From the NCBI GenBank assembly GCA_029204225.1, contig CM055098.1, forward strand, positions 5,759,246 to 5,823,245: a stretch of 64,000 bases of DNA, given 5' to 3'. Made by a program: the position numbers and the translations under genes. Positions 1-10,592 of this stretch are shown in pieces (the stretch's first letter is position 1; the number at the start of each line of letters is the position of its first letter). Under the pieces are notes generated by a model. It was not told the DNA's origin. It made no database searches and saw only the letters and a program-made list of their open reading frames with translations. The DNA is from Diphasiastrum complanatum (lineage: Eukaryota; Streptophyta; Lycopodiopsida; Lycopodiales; Lycopodiaceae).

Positions 1-491
1 TCGTGTGGCCCAAAGCTTATGGGTCTCCCTAGCATTGCAGAGGTCAATTGGCAACAGTGTTCATGATCTTCATGAAACACTTTTATCTCGGTAGCTGCCG
101 AGTTATTTGGGAAGCTTACAGTTTGTACAAGGTGAACTTGTTTTTTATCTATTTTATCTTTTTTGATAAATGGCCCCTTGGGACACTGCCTGACTGTGTG
201 ACCCTTGCCCATACACACAAAGCACAACGTCCCCTTTCTCGAAATCCTCTGGTTTCAAGGGCTGAATGAGTGATGGACGTTTTTGAGGAGCATCATTTTT
301 AACTTTTTCCTCTTTCTTTCTTTTTAAAAATTTCTTTTCTCCTTGGTAACCAAATCGTCGAGTTCTTGGATGAATTGCTCCTGCTCTTCCACTTCCATAG
401 GTTCTTTCCCAATACTGACATCCAAGGCTTCTGTTTCCAATTCGTCGATGCCTCTCCCTGGGGGTTGATCAGGTCCCTGAGGAGTGGTCAT
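1..491 (-). pseudogene. gag-like CCHC zinc-knuckle protein, frameshifted, 3' end off the window
   Basis: On the minus strand a reading frame opens at the ATG at 491-489 (MTTPQGPDQ...) and gives an acidic, glutamate-rich stretch to about 330. There a stop (TAA) is bypassed only by changing frame. The second frame (KRPSLIQPLKPEDFEKG) runs to about 225. It then shifts by two bases inside a zinc knuckle: the cysteines of CALC are followed, two bases out of frame, by MGKGHTVRQC, which together would make CX2CX4HX4C. The third frame stays open to base 1 (lysine-rich, then HLVQTVSFPN...). Such a knuckle after a charged linker is typical of retroelement gag proteins, but no protease or polymerase motif is visible here, so a host zinc-knuckle protein is also possible. 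At least two indels make it non-functional as read. Confidence 0.5.
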
Positions 492-639
492 TTTTGGAAC
501 GGAAATAGATATACCTTAGATTCTTACTAAAACAAGAAGAAAGATTGACTGAAATTGAAAAACCGAAAGGTATAATACTTAGCTCTGTCTCAGGACTATA
601 CTTCCAAAGAAAAAGCAAAAAAACCCCTCAGTCTTTCGA

Positions 640-1150
640 TGGCTGTGAAATCTGGTTCCCCCAATCTGCATGCAGGGTCTGCTGTCCCGGATTCATAGTG
701 ATGAAGGCTGAAATTTGTCAAAAAACCTCTGATTTTTTGCTTACCACAGCCTTCCCCTATTTGCTAAAAGCTTCTAGCAAAGTTCTGAGTGCTGAAACTA
801 CAGTGATGGACTTGTAGGTTGAATTTGCAGCACCAATTCTATATATTTTCCAGCGAAGGGCCTGCAGCACTGCAGCGACGGACCTGTTCTCCGATTCTGA
901 TCTGAATCCTTGCCGGAAGTATGGATTTCTGAGCTGGAACTCAGCGATGGACCTGCATCAGGGCAGTGATGGACCTGCTCACCAATTCAGACCCGAAATC
1001 CGCTCAATTTGCAACGAATTGTACTGAAAGTACAGCGATGGATCTGCAGATATCTAACTCCCTGTCCAGCGCTGGTTGTGCCTTTAATTTGGCCCTCCAA
1101 ATCTGCTTGCAAACGAAGGTTTTGAAGCTGCAACTACAGCGATGGACATC
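640..1150. repeat. Degenerate tandem repeat, period about 91 bp
   Basis: The motif CAGYGATGGACCTG (with small changes) starts at 801, 851, 873, 942, 964, 1033 and 1138. The pairs 851/873 and 942/964 are each 22 bp apart, and 851-942-1033 are spaced exactly 91 bp, so the block is a decayed tandem array. Weaker relatives extend left to about 640. No convincing protein is encoded on either strand. Confidence 0.6.
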
Positions 1151-2317
1151 AAGGCATACCGTTATGGATAACAGTAAATAAATTTTCCACCACTTGAACT
1201 TCCTTCTCAAGGGAGAAATCCAAAGTAAGAGGTGGAACTTGAGACCAAAATTGCTTGGGTTTCTCCCTTATTTTAAGTGCCACATGTCAACACTTCAGGC
1301 TGCCTATTGTCACTAATCTAAGTATGGAACATGTTTTGAGGTGGGAACTACTTGTACTAAGTACTAGAGGAAACCAAACAAACAACAAATGCATTGAGAA
1401 AATACACTATAATTTTCTTATGACATCAAAGATACAGCAAGTTCCAACACTAAGTAAATAGGAGTAAGTGAAATCACAACTTATCAATGGATCATCCTGA
1501 AGATCCAAACATATGAGGCTATTCAAGAGCAGTACAAAGATAAAACTTATTCAGGAATAACTTGCTTAAGCCTTGCAATAACGGGATAGATCAGAAGTTG
1601 TATGAGAAAAAACTTTTAAAAATGCTCGGTCCAATTAAAAGCAATAGATAATGCTCATAATGTAACAAATTCCAATTTTTTTCTTTGTAGGAAGAGTAAA
1701 ATTGTAGGAATATGCAGCAAATGGGAAGCGACACCTGGCTTGGCTGAAAAAATCAGGATGGTTGTGCAATATGATTAGATCTAGCATGCAATATTGGTTG
1801 TCTTGAAAAAATGGGCGTAGTCCGACCAGACACAACTTTAGTATAGTTAAAAGTGTGCTATAAAACCAGAAAGAAGCTAACAACCATCGATTGTCCCCAG
1901 CTTCTAATAATACATCCCATAGAAGAATAGGTGTTTTAAGTGATTAGCATCTGTGTTTCAAAGAGCCATGACACGATGTATTCTCCATGAAGCCATTAGT
2001 GCACTAGAGATATCACAATGAATGCTAGCCATCATTAAGCTTTGGAAATCAGTAATTTCAATGAGACCACCAGTCTCAAATTACATAGTTGTATGATATT
2101 GGAATCATATTACTCCTTATTACATTGATGCCCCTGACTGTTTTGTGAATTGAGCATCTGAAAACCTAGTCAACAGATTAAGTATACATATTTAAACTAA
2201 AACACAGCTAGATGTTGTCTTTCTGTGCAACCAGAGTACTCAAGTAGCTATATTTACTTTCCACAAACCTTAGCAAATTCAATGAATAGCGTTACTCGTA
2301 ACCCATCTTCTTGTCTC
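1151..2317. other. AT-rich stretch downstream of the LRR gene; no gene seen
   Basis: I see no convincing coding frame, repeat or RNA gene. The part next to 2318 would hold the 3' UTR of the minus-strand LRR gene, but no unambiguous polyadenylation signal was picked out. Confidence 0.4.
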
Positions 2318-2430
2318 TTATTTTTCACCATCTGTGATAAACATCAAGTACATTTGTGGAACAAATAGACTGATTTGAGGCACCCAATCCTCATAAAGAG
2401 GGCATGATGTAAATGACATTCTAACACAAC
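2318..2430 (-). CDS. LRR gene, terminal exon
   Basis: The acceptor is a pyrimidine-rich TTCTTCTGCAG just above 2430. The exon is 113 bp: two bases complete the codon split by the previous donor, then about 36 residues (CVRMSFTSCPLYEDW...) run to TAA at 2320-2318. The composition is hydrophobic with no clear LRR, as expected for the capping C-terminus of a repeat protein. It is placed in this gene because its entry phase matches the upstream donor exactly. An alternative is that the true last exon lies elsewhere and this is a chance open frame. Confidence 0.5.
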
Positions 2431-2590
2431 CTGCAGAAGAAGTCCAATCCATCTCATTGGTTACTTACCAATACGTTTTCAGAAAGTTGACTAATCTTTG
2501 TATGAATTTAGGGAACTGAAGCCCTCGAATGATAGAATGGGACGTAACAAATTAGGCTACATTGATGGCACTTGTCGTATTAGAACATAC

Positions 2591-2719
2591 CTGAACTGGA
2601 GCACACAGTGTCCTGTTCCTCAATCCACCTCCCCAACTTCGACCCATACATTAAAGCCTCCAAAAAGTCATCCGATGCATTTGTTGCACTGATGTTTAAT
2701 GCCCGAAGTTCTTTCATCC
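2591..2719 (-). CDS. LRR gene, penultimate exon (leucine-rich repeat)
   Basis: A 129-bp exon with acceptor ...TTACGTTCAAG above 2719 and donor GTATGT below 2591, both phase 1. It reads MKELRALNISATNASDDFLE... . The L-x-x-L-x-I-S start is a typical plant RNI-type LRR strand, and an acidic helix-like segment follows (EALMYGSKL, then EEQDTVCSSS). Its first split codon is completed by the last base of the exon at 3195-3272. LRR arcs of this kind usually bind other proteins; the partner cannot be read from sequence. Confidence 0.62.
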
Positions 2720-3194
2720 CTTGAACGTAAGTACAAAGTTATATGTCATCGAGTTGAACTTTCAACACCTTATATGATCCACCTTTTTGAACCTTATCAC
2801 ACTACTTGGACTAGAAAATGCAATTATTGATTCCTATACACCACAATTGGAGGCATGACAGTAGATAATGCTAGCTATATATAGCCTATACTTTGGATGC
2901 CAAGAGAGTAATATGTACACAATGCAAGTTGTTATTGGAACATAAAAAGAGAATGATTCTTATTTCACGGAATCTCTACCCACAATATTTGAGTCCACAT
3001 AGAATCACAATAGAGTAACTTAAAAATGGAAATTCTTTTTGTGTATTGTATGTTCAAGTGCACTAATTGGAATAGGACTCCAATCCGTAAGGTGAAGAAA
3101 GGAGCTTTCAAACGACAGGTCAGATTGGACAAAACGGAAGTATGAAAAGCCAGGTATGAATTTGCTGCTAGTACAAGAAATTTCAGCAGATTAC

Positions 3195-3272
3195 CTGCAA
3201 TGATGAGAGAAGAGCCCCCATTGAAGATGGAAGGAACATTCTCAAGCTCAAGGCATTCTAAATGAGGCGCTT
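3195..3272 (-). CDS. LRR gene, internal exon (leucine-rich repeat)
   Basis: A 78-bp exon bounded by acceptor TTTGTGTGGTATTTGCAG and donor GTAATC, phase 1 on both sides. It encodes one repeat, EAPHLECLELENVPSIF then a small glycine/serine turn. The pattern LxxLxLxxxP is an LRR beta-strand. The exon size (26 codons) equals one LRR, which is common where LRR genes grew by exon duplication in one phase. Confidence 0.65.
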
Positions 3273-5123
3273 CTGCAAATACCACACAAAGCTAATCCAC
3301 TTTTTTTTCCAGTTCCTAGCCATTCCATGAATTTGACATCTTTCTACGGACTACATCTTCCACATAAGCTAAGAACTGTGAGGAATGTTACTTTAAGGCA
3401 AATTCTTATAAAAATTCCAGATTTTTTACTTAGCCTCTCACGAATGAGTGATATTTAAAACTAGTGAGCTGTGAACATAGTAGATTGATGATACATTTCT
3501 CCTTACCTAAGTTGTATAGAAATGTGTGTTGTCCTATGAACACAAAAAAAATCTACGCACAAGCATGTCAATTCTTGGATAAATGCTCATATGTTGGAAA
3601 ATATATCTGTGTACTTCAATGCACATATGAAAAGGTGAATGAAAAGCAAGCATGCAGTGGAGAGCTCATAGGCATGTCATTTCTACTTCATTTTCTACGT
3701 AATGCTAACACCCTTAGAATAGACAATAATAGTTTCAGCATATGGTATTTTGTCAATCAAAACTGCTTATAACCGTATTAAAAAGCTACGAATGGTTACT
3801 TGGGCCTTGCGACCCAATGTTGATAGCTGCAGTTAGTTGGCATTAAAACTCTATGGTCAGGGCACTTGAGCAAATCAATTTTTATTAAAAATTGATTAGT
3901 ACTATTTATTAATATATGGGCTACTATTGGACTCAAAATCAGTAATTTGTAGACCTATCCCTGATTTGGCCAAATGGTATAAATACTAAAAGGCCTATGG
4001 GACTCATTATTGCTTAGGTGACTGATTAGAGATTGGAGTTGGCTTTCATTCCAGCTTCACACAATTTTCAGCTTTCATGTCAACAATTACTGTAGGAGCT
4101 GTTAATCTCAAGATAGTTAAACTTTCTTTCAACAAATTTGCAGTTCTAGTTCAATCGCAGTTTGTATGATGTTTGATCATAACTCAGTATAGTAACACCT
4201 TTTGGGCACGGAGAAAATAGGCACCAACTGCTTCTAAAGATTTCAATGAGTGAGGCACCCCTATAGCAACTGATAATTTGTGAATCAGGTTGAGAGCTCA
4301 AGTTGTTTCAAAGTCCATATTGAACTTCTACAAGTCGAGATATTGCAAAGTTAAAAGGGAGTTATTAATCTTTTTCATCCTTCAACATTTTCAGTTCAAG
4401 AATGAAGTGGATATGTGTTGTCCTACTGAGAGATGATCTCTAAGATCCATTTACATTTCATTTTCGAACATTCTAAAAGTCGAGATCCACATAATACACT
4501 TTTTTGAAGGCTACAAAAAAATTGGCCTCTTCTTGTCAATTTTCAAAAAACCCAACTAGCAACAGCACGATTGCCATACATTAATGTGCCACATTTCTTC
4601 AGCAAATCTTGGGCTAACAAATCACAATGCAAGAGGAATTCTCAATGTTTAGGCTGTGTGGAGAGAAATCGACAAGAATAGGCAACTTTTTGAAATCCTT
4701 TTGCGCTCTAGAGCACCTTTCTCTGTGATTCTTTCTCACTATTCCCTGTAAAGCACACTATTCAGTAGATACTAGACTGATTCCAATTTCTAACAGCTTC
4801 AAACAATGCTGGAGAAATGAATTATCTTTTCAATGCCTCATAAGCCATTTCAGTGGCCTCCACTACCACTGCTTGGTCATCTTTGCAAGCATTCTTTCTT
4901 TCTACACTTTCATATGTTTTGGCTACTGTTTATGCATATCACACATCATGAAGATAGTATAGATAGAGTGAGAGAGAGAATAGAGAGACAAATAGGAAGG
5001 TAACATAGTTTTGTGTGAATAAGTAACAAAAATAGTGACAATGTATGGCCTGTGATGTTTCAGATTGACATCTCTTTGAGTGCCTTCTTCTTCTATATTC
5101 TTCCCTGCTATAACAAGTGATTG
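3273..5123. other. Intron part of the LRR gene; no firm feature
   Basis: AT-rich sequence between an LRR exon and element A. Two short open stretches on the minus strand (about 4205-4290 and 4805-4912) look weakly protein-like but lack good splice sites or family motifs, so neither is annotated as an exon. Confidence 0.4.
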
Positions 5124-5128
5124 CCCTG
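5124..5128. repeat. Target-site duplication CCCTG, left of element A
   Basis: CCCTG stands directly before the first LTR base and again at 10995-10999 directly after the last. The pair fixes the element ends. Confidence 0.85.
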
Positions 5129-5530
5129 AGTTATGAACGTAGCCACGGCTGATCTAGATTTAGTCTATGAAAGCATCACATAAGCAAGACTTAACCCTAG
5201 AAAGCAGGAGAGAGAAAGCTTAAAGAGACTAAAGAAGGAGATCATATCATAAGCCAAGTAACAAATGACACAGAATCCCTACTTATAGCCAAGAGGAAGC
5301 CCTACAAGGAAGCTTCCAGTGGCTAGGGCCAAACTGAGAGAGAAAATAGTGCGCCCTCCAAGAAGGCCCCCACTCTCAGTAATATGACCAAATAACCAAT
5401 ATAGTGAATCATAGGGCCCAAGGCCAATAATATGGTCTAAATGTCAATAATAGGGCCCAAGGCCTGCCTATGCATAAAGTAAAGTAAATGTAAATGGACA
5501 TGGCGAATGTAATGAGCCGAGTCCATAACT
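5129..5530 (-). repeat. Element A 3' LTR (402 bp)
   Basis: Starts AGTTATGAACGTAGCC and ends GTCCATAACT on the plus strand, matching 10593-10994 base for base except for about two substitutions. Confidence 0.9.
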
Positions 5531-5537
5531 CTCCCCG
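5531..5537 (-). other. Element A polypurine tract
   Basis: On the minus strand CGGGGAG abuts the 3' LTR. This is the expected place for plus-strand DNA priming. Confidence 0.55.
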
Positions 5538-5569
5538 ACACAAAAATAAGACCCAACTGCCATAAAGGA

Positions 5570-5775
5570 CTGGATCAAGTAACAGCAAGCCCTGGAGGAT
5601 CAACTGGAACAGCATCTGGTGTAGTAACAACTGGAGCAACAGCTGATGTAGAGGAATCAACAAGTGCGGCAAGAGCACGAGCCTGATCCGCAAGTGACGG
5701 TGTATGATAAAAGACATCAATAGGCTCCCATGTGGCCTCCTCAACAGGACGACCATCCCACTGGACTAGGAACTG
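5570..5775 (-). pseudogene. Element A chromodomain, out of frame with integrase
   Basis: The minus strand reads FLVQWDGRPVEEATWEP followed by IDVFYHTPSLADQAR and a proline/valine-rich tail to a stop near 5570. The aromatic residues and the WEP motif match the chromodomain found at the C-terminus of chromovirus integrases, which directs insertion to modified histones. It is in a different frame from the integrase C-terminus, which ends at 5766, so a frameshift near 5775 separates them. Confidence 0.7.
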
Positions 5776-6760
5776 AATCTGCCGGCGGCGTCAACTATGA
5801 TGCAAACGCACAAGAAGTTAGCAGCAGGTAATAAAGGAAAGAGATCCAGTGCAGTAGGAAACTCAGCATCACGAGGAGCATCATCCTCAATAGCAGCACG
5901 TAATAAACTGACATGGAATATATCACAGGCACGTGTGGAAGCAGGAAGCTGAAGACGATATGTAACTGGACTAAGAACCTCCAATATACAATAAGGCCCA
6001 TAATAACGTGGTGCAAGCTTCTCAATAGAAGCATGGCCCTGAATAAAATGATGACGTGCAAACCGTAGGCGTAGATATACCATATCACCAACATGAAACT
6101 CAACATGACGTCGATGACGATCAACTGAAGCCTGATAACGCTGCTGGACCTGCTGCAAATGGGAACTGGCCTGGAGAATAAGCTCGCGAGCACCTGATAG
6201 AAATGAAGACAGTGTCACAGGTGTATCCTCGGGAGGAAGAGGAATACCAGGTAAAAGAGGTGCATAACCATGAGATAATAAAAATGGTGCAACACCGGTG
6301 CTGGTACTAACAGAGATGTTATAGCTATACTCTGCCAAACATAAGTGCTGATCCCAATCCTTCCCTGAAGGAGTAACAAAATGGCGCAAATAATCCTCAA
6401 GGATCCTGTTAAGGACCTCAGACTGCCCATCAGAAGTAGAATGATAAGCAGACCCCATAAAAAGCTGTACATCCAATATACGCATAAGCTCTGTCCAGAA
6501 CAATGATGTAAACTTACTATCCCGATCAGAAAGGATAGTGCGAGGAAACCCATGTAGGCGAAATATCTCTGAAAGGAACAAGCGTGCACACTGCTCTGCT
6601 GTGATAGTACTCGGACGGGTATGAAATGTGCCTGTTTCGAGAACCTATCAACTACCACCATACATGAATCGTGACCACGACGGGTGCAGGGAAGGCCAAT
6701 GATGAAGTCCATAGAAATATCAGTCCACTGGCGGTGAGGAATAGGCCAACTCTGAAGCAA
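5766..6760 (-). pseudogene. Element A integrase core and C-terminal domain, frameshifted
   Basis: Two overlapping minus-strand frames carry the core. The frame from 6760 has HRQWTDISMDFIIGLP (first catalytic Asp) and VVDRFSKQAHFIPV. The frame from 6581 has ILSDRDSKFTSLFW (second Asp) and STSDGQSEVLNR (catalytic Glu), then the GPY/F-like C-terminal domain with VGDMVYLRL, LAPRYYGPY and DIFHVSLLR. The switch near 6580-6640 is a frameshift. The enzyme would join the retrotransposon cDNA to host DNA; all three acidic residues are present but not in one open frame. Confidence 0.85.
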
Positions 6761-7227
6761 ACCAGCGGACTTAGCACAGGAGTACTTATTACGTAAGCAG
6801 AAAGGACATGTACAAATAAGTACAACAAGCTCTTTCCTAAGGGATGGCCAATAGAATCCTTAAGACGAGCATAAGACTTCTGAAAACCAAAATGACCCCC
6901 AACTGGGGACGAATGAGCATCCGACAACAACTGAGAACGGATACCCAAAGAACTAGGAATACAAAGAGAACCATAATGATAAAGACGGTGGTCAACAATG
7001 GAATAAGCCTGATGAGGTGAAGACGACATAGGTGGAGCAGAACTATAAACATCACGAAAATCAGAACATGTAAGATAAGCAGATGGAAAATCATCAAACC
7101 AGGAAGGGATCGTGGCAACAAGGGTATTCAATAAAGCAGGATGTCTAGACAATGTGTCAGCAGCAGTGTTAGCACGACCAGGACGATACAAAATAGAAAA
7201 ATCAAAAGATTGTAAGAATGCAACCAA
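6761..7227 (-). pseudogene. Element A RNase H tail and integrase zinc-binding domain, frameshifted
   Basis: From about 7227 the minus strand reads FDFSILYRPGRANTAADTLS, the closing motif of the gypsy RNase H / connection region, in a frame shifted relative to the reverse transcriptase. Further on LSDAHSSPVGGHFG gives the two histidines of the integrase HHCC finger. The two cysteines (CPFC, near 6805-6815) lie in another frame, so there is one more indel around 6840. It continues into the integrase core. Confidence 0.8.
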
Positions 7228-8432
7228 CGAAACTGACGATCACTAAGATCACGCTGGGAGAAGAGACAACGTAAGGACTGATGATCAGTAACGATATCAA
7301 AAGGAACACGGTAAAGGTAATGGCGCCACTTCTTAAGAGCATAGATAATGGCAAGAAGCTCTTTCTCATGGACAGAATAACGTTGCTCATAAGAGCGTAA
7401 ACGACGCGACTCATAAGCAATAATACACTGAGACTGACGAAGCAAGGCACCCAAACCAACATTACTAGCATCGGTCTCAACAATAAATTTCTGATCAAAC
7501 TGTGGTAAACACAAGACAGAGGCCTCCACAACAGCACGACGAAGAGTGTCAAAGGCGAACTGACAATCAAAAGTCCAAACAAAAGCACTAGACTTCTTCA
7601 GAAGGGCATGAAGAGGGGCAGCCACAGTGGCAAAGTGAGGAACAGGACGACGAAGGTGAGTAGCGAGACCAAGAAACATACGAACATGGTGGACATCTGT
7701 GGAAACAGGCCAATCAGCGATTGCCCGAACCTTATGAGGGTCCAAACGAATACGACCATCACAAATGAGAAATCCTAAAAACTCAATCTCAACAACAGCA
7801 AAGGAACACTTAGAAAGTTTAGCAAACAACTGGTGATGAACAAGCAATTGAAAAACAGATGAAAGATGTAACACATGCTCATCAAGAGTCTTACTAAAAA
7901 CAAGAATATCATCAAAATAAACTAAAACACAACGACCAAGGAGAGGACGCATGATGTTATTCATCACATTCTGGAACGTAGGTGGACCATTAGTAACACC
8001 AAAAGGAAGAACACGAAACTCATATAAACCAAGATGGGTACGAAACGCAGTCTTGTGTTCGTCCGAAGGATGCATCCTAATCTGATGATAGCCGGAACGT
8101 AAGTCTATCTTAGAGAAAAGATGAGAGGTGCCTAACTGGTCAAAGAGATCATCCATGTGAGGAATAGGATACTGGTTACGGATGGTCAACTTATTGAGGG
8201 CACGATAATCAATGCAGAGGCGTTTGGAACCATCTTTCTTACTGACAAGGAGAACGGGGGCACCAAAAGGACTGTGACTAGGAACAATAAGGCCCTGATC
8301 TAGTAAAGCAGTAATTTGAAGCTCAACCTCATCACGCTCAGACTTAGACATACGGTAAGGAGGCCGGGAGGGAGGAGCAGAACCAGGACGCAAATCAATA
8401 TGGTGGTTCACATCACGTAATGGTGGTAGCAT
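7128..8432 (-). CDS. Element A reverse transcriptase and RNase H (Ty3/gypsy type)
   Basis: A 434-codon minus-strand frame. Landmarks in order: LIVPSHSPFGAPVLLVSKKDG, LCIDYRALNKLT, FSKIDLRSGYHQI (first catalytic Asp), LPFGVTNGPPTFQ, and VYFDDILVFSK, the YxDD box with Phe where Val, Ile or Leu is usual. The thumb follows with LGFLICDGRI, then RNase H with VETDASNVGLGALL, YSVHEKELLAIIYALKKWRHYL and VTDHQSL. The last ~45 codons are an out-of-frame tail after a frameshift near 7225. A TAG codon at about 8458-8460 separates it from the protease frame, where the coding sense otherwise continues (YAFVFSEPTML). The enzyme copies element RNA into DNA in the cytoplasmic particle. Confidence 0.9.
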   Translation of the reverse strand: MLPPLRDVNHHIDLRPGSAPPSRPPYRMSKSERDEVELQITALLDQGLIVPSHSPFGAPVLLVSKKDGSKRLCIDYRALNKLTIRNQYPIPHMDDLFDQLGTSHLFSKIDLRSGYHQIRMHPSDEHKTAFRTHLGLYEFRVLPFGVTNGPPTFQNVMNNIMRPLLGRCVLVYFDDILVFSKTLDEHVLHLSSVFQLLVHHQLFAKLSKCSFAVVEIEFLGFLICDGRIRLDPHKVRAIADWPVSTDVHHVRMFLGLATHLRRPVPHFATVAAPLHALLKKSSAFVWTFDCQFAFDTLRRAVVEASVLCLPQFDQKFIVETDASNVGLGALLRQSQCIIAYESRRLRSYEQRYSVHEKELLAIIYALKKWRHYLYRVPFDIVTDHQSLRCLFSQRDLSDRQFRWLHSYNLLIFLFCIVLVVLTLLLTHCLDILLY

Positions 8433-8459
8433 CGTAGGTTCTGAAAAGACAAATGCATA

Positions 8460-9047
8460 CTAATGTAATAAGTCAGAGATCACCTGAGGAATAGTTGCTG
8501 GAGGAGAGGTAGTCACTGGAGAATCTGTTGCAGCACGCTGAACACATAATAAAGCTGCACAATGAGCCTTAGGTAGGCTGCGGATAAACTGCTTCCTGCT
8601 GATCAGCTGGAAATCTGCCTGAGAATCAATACCAGCAAGTGAGTGGGTCACAGCATCATGAACAAATGTCAATGTCTGCTGAGCCAGGTCCAAAGTAACC
8701 GCTCCCAATGAAGCAAACCAATCAGCACCAAGGATAAGGTCATAGCGCTCCAGAGGAATGATATAAAGATCTGCCTGTCCAGAAAAATCACCAATGCGGT
8801 AGGATAATCCCTGAAACATCTGAGAACTAGGAAATGAGTGAGAACTGGCAACCTCGACTGTGAGAGGCTGTGGAGCAGGAATAGGTGAAGCGCGTATCCG
8901 GCTGAGAACATAACTGCTGATAAAGGAATGAGTGCTGCCGGTATCAACTAAAGCAATATACTCACGACCATATTGCGCACACGTAGCCGAATGGAGCGAG
9001 GACCGGGGCACCCTGTCCAGGTAGCATAAGCAAGCTAAGCATGGCAA
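8460..9047 (-). CDS. Element A aspartic protease
   Basis: The minus-strand frame contains ALVDTGSTHSFIS, the D-T/S-G catalytic box of retroelement aspartic proteases, then FSGQADLYIIPLERYDLILG and ADWFASLG, the second conserved block of gypsy proteases (DxILGxDWL-like). It would cleave the Gag-Pol polyprotein. The first ~27 residues are gag-protease linker in a frame that differs from the zinc-knuckle frame upstream. It ends in TAG, and the polymerase sense resumes directly after, so the stop is a nonsense change rather than a natural end. Confidence 0.85.
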   Translation of the reverse strand: MPCLACLCYLDRVPRSSLHSATCAQYGREYIALVDTGSTHSFISSYVLSRIRASPIPAPQPLTVEVASSHSFPSSQMFQGLSYRIGDFSGQADLYIIPLERYDLILGADWFASLGAVTLDLAQQTLTFVHDAVTHSLAGIDSQADFQLISRKQFIRSLPKAHCAALLCVQRAATDSPVTTSPPATIPQVISDLLH

Positions 9048-9612
9048 GTAGCAGGAAGTAAATCAGTAGAAGGCTCAGGAGATAGATCAGGCTCATCAAA
9101 TATATGAATGTAGATATCGGACTCATCCGGGGTAGTGCCCTCATGGTAGAAAACAGCAGCAGAAGTAGGCAGGGGCTGGCGGCAATCACGGGCAATGTGG
9201 TCAGGACTCTTACAACGAAAGCAAAGACACTTCTGCTGAATGTCAGCGAACTCTGCAGACGTGTAACGTCGGACAAAAGCAGGACGAGGAGGCAGAGGGC
9301 GAGGAGCGGGAGAAGTAAGAGAAGAGGTCGGGACAACAGTGGATGGGGCAGATGGGGCCGGAGATGGTAGAGGTGAAAGAGATGGACGGGGTCGGGAAAA
9401 GCGAAAGGAGCAGGATCAGGGTACTTATGTTGTAAAGTACTAGCAAGGGACATGGCCTCAACAAGTGTGGGTGGACGGAAAGAAGAGACATCGTATCGTA
9501 GAGCACCACGAAGTCTAGCAATGTAGCGAGAAATAAGCTCGATGGGCTGAAGATCTGTAAAGAGGTAGGAAAGGTCAGAATGACTCGTAGGTGTAGTGGG
9601 TGAGCTAGCCAT
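9048..9612 (-). pseudogene. Element A gag remnant with CCHC zinc knuckle
   Basis: A frame from the ATG at 9612 (MASSPTTP...) joins abruptly to ELISRYIARLRGALRYDVSS and PPTLVEAMSLASTLQHKY, the C-terminal part of the Retrotrans_gag capsid domain, so most of the capsid is deleted. The sense then shifts frame near 9400 into a proline/serine-rich linker and CFRCKSPDHIARDC, a perfect CX2CX4HX4C knuckle at about 9190-9230 (RNA binding). A stop follows near 9050. Confidence 0.75.
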
Positions 9613-10580
9613 GAGGAAGAAAAAGTAAGCGAGAAAAGAAATGTGCTAAACAATTGGACGAACTGAAGGAGAGGACATAAGTCATCATAACAGGCACGCC
9701 AATGAAAAGACACAATAGAACTCGCGATGTAAGATGAACGGAAAGGACAACTAAGTAAGAAATACCTCGTAACCGCAACCAGAAGTGAGCTAAAAAATAG
9801 CGGCGATATGTTGAGGTACCGGGCAGCCTCCAAAAAAGATGCTAAGGGCCCGACAACGTGGAGTGAACGGTGGGTAAAAGTATGGGAAACAATAATGGAC
9901 TATGGGGCTGGAAAGGGAGCAGCCAAGGAAAGGAAGTGATAACAAAAAGGAGGTATGGGCAGCGAGGAAACAAGGCTGAAAAATCAGAGATCGCCCTTCA
10001 AGGGTAAAAAAAAGTTTGCGATAAAGACGGGGAGCAATCCCGATGCACGATGAAGTTGGGTGGGAGTGGCTTTCTAAGCATCTAGGCGTGTTTGTATTGT
10101 CCGGGGTAGGAGGGTGAGCTGAAATTGAGGCGGATGTAGGGCGCCAGCTATGGTGGAGCGTGGGCGTCCAAGAGAGGTAGTAAACGGCAAAAAAAAATTG
10201 GATCAAAAAGATGGGTTGGTAGGGCGCTAGGAGTGGCTGATGGAAGGTGGCGAATAGGGGCAGCAAAAAGCAGAAATTTTCAGCAAAGGAAGGAGCAGTA
10301 GGGCGCTGGTCAGCAAGCATGAGGGCGCCCAATAGGGCAGCAAATAGGAGGCAGTAGGGCACCCAAAATAGGGGAGGAAAAAGGCTGAAAATGCAGCAGT
10401 AGGCAGCCAACAAGAGGGCACTAGAAATGGGCAGCAAGTGGGAGCCTGTCCTCCTCCGATCTGTCGTGAAAATCTGCAAGACAAGTGTGGAGAAATGCTG
10501 AAGATCCGGCTGAAAAATGGTGAAGATCCAAGCTCCTCCTGTGAGAGAAAAATCTGCTCAATGGAGATGCTCAGGAAAGT
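9613..10580 (-). other. Element A 5' leader, non-coding, GGGCGCC/GGGCAGC-rich
   Basis: Between PBS and gag the sequence is rich in short GGGCGC, GGGCAGC and GGGCACCC blocks (10210-10400). Open frames here are low-complexity and carry no motif. The leader of element C has comparable GGGCGCCCTCC blocks. Confidence 0.55.
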
Positions 10581-10592
10581 GCTCTAATACCA
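10581..10592 (-). other. Element A primer-binding site (initiator-Met tRNA type)
   Basis: The minus strand reads TGGTATTAGAGC directly after the 5' LTR. It differs at one base from the usual plant TGGTATCAGAGC, complementary to the 3' end of tRNA-iMet. Confidence 0.8.

Noticed and set aside
4200-4300. Minus-strand stretch reading LNLIHKLSVAIGVPHSLKSL, possibly another LRR exon
   Set aside because: The acceptor is weak and the only phase-1 donor is GTGCCT, so splice support is too poor to annotate.
4540-4640. PPR-like words (KCGTLMYGN, VASW) on the minus strand
   Set aside because: Too short and interrupted by stops; no neighbouring PPR motifs.
4801-4915. Minus-strand open stretch ending VEATEMAYEALKR-stop
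   Set aside because: Only about 34 codons with no family match; this length is expected by chance.
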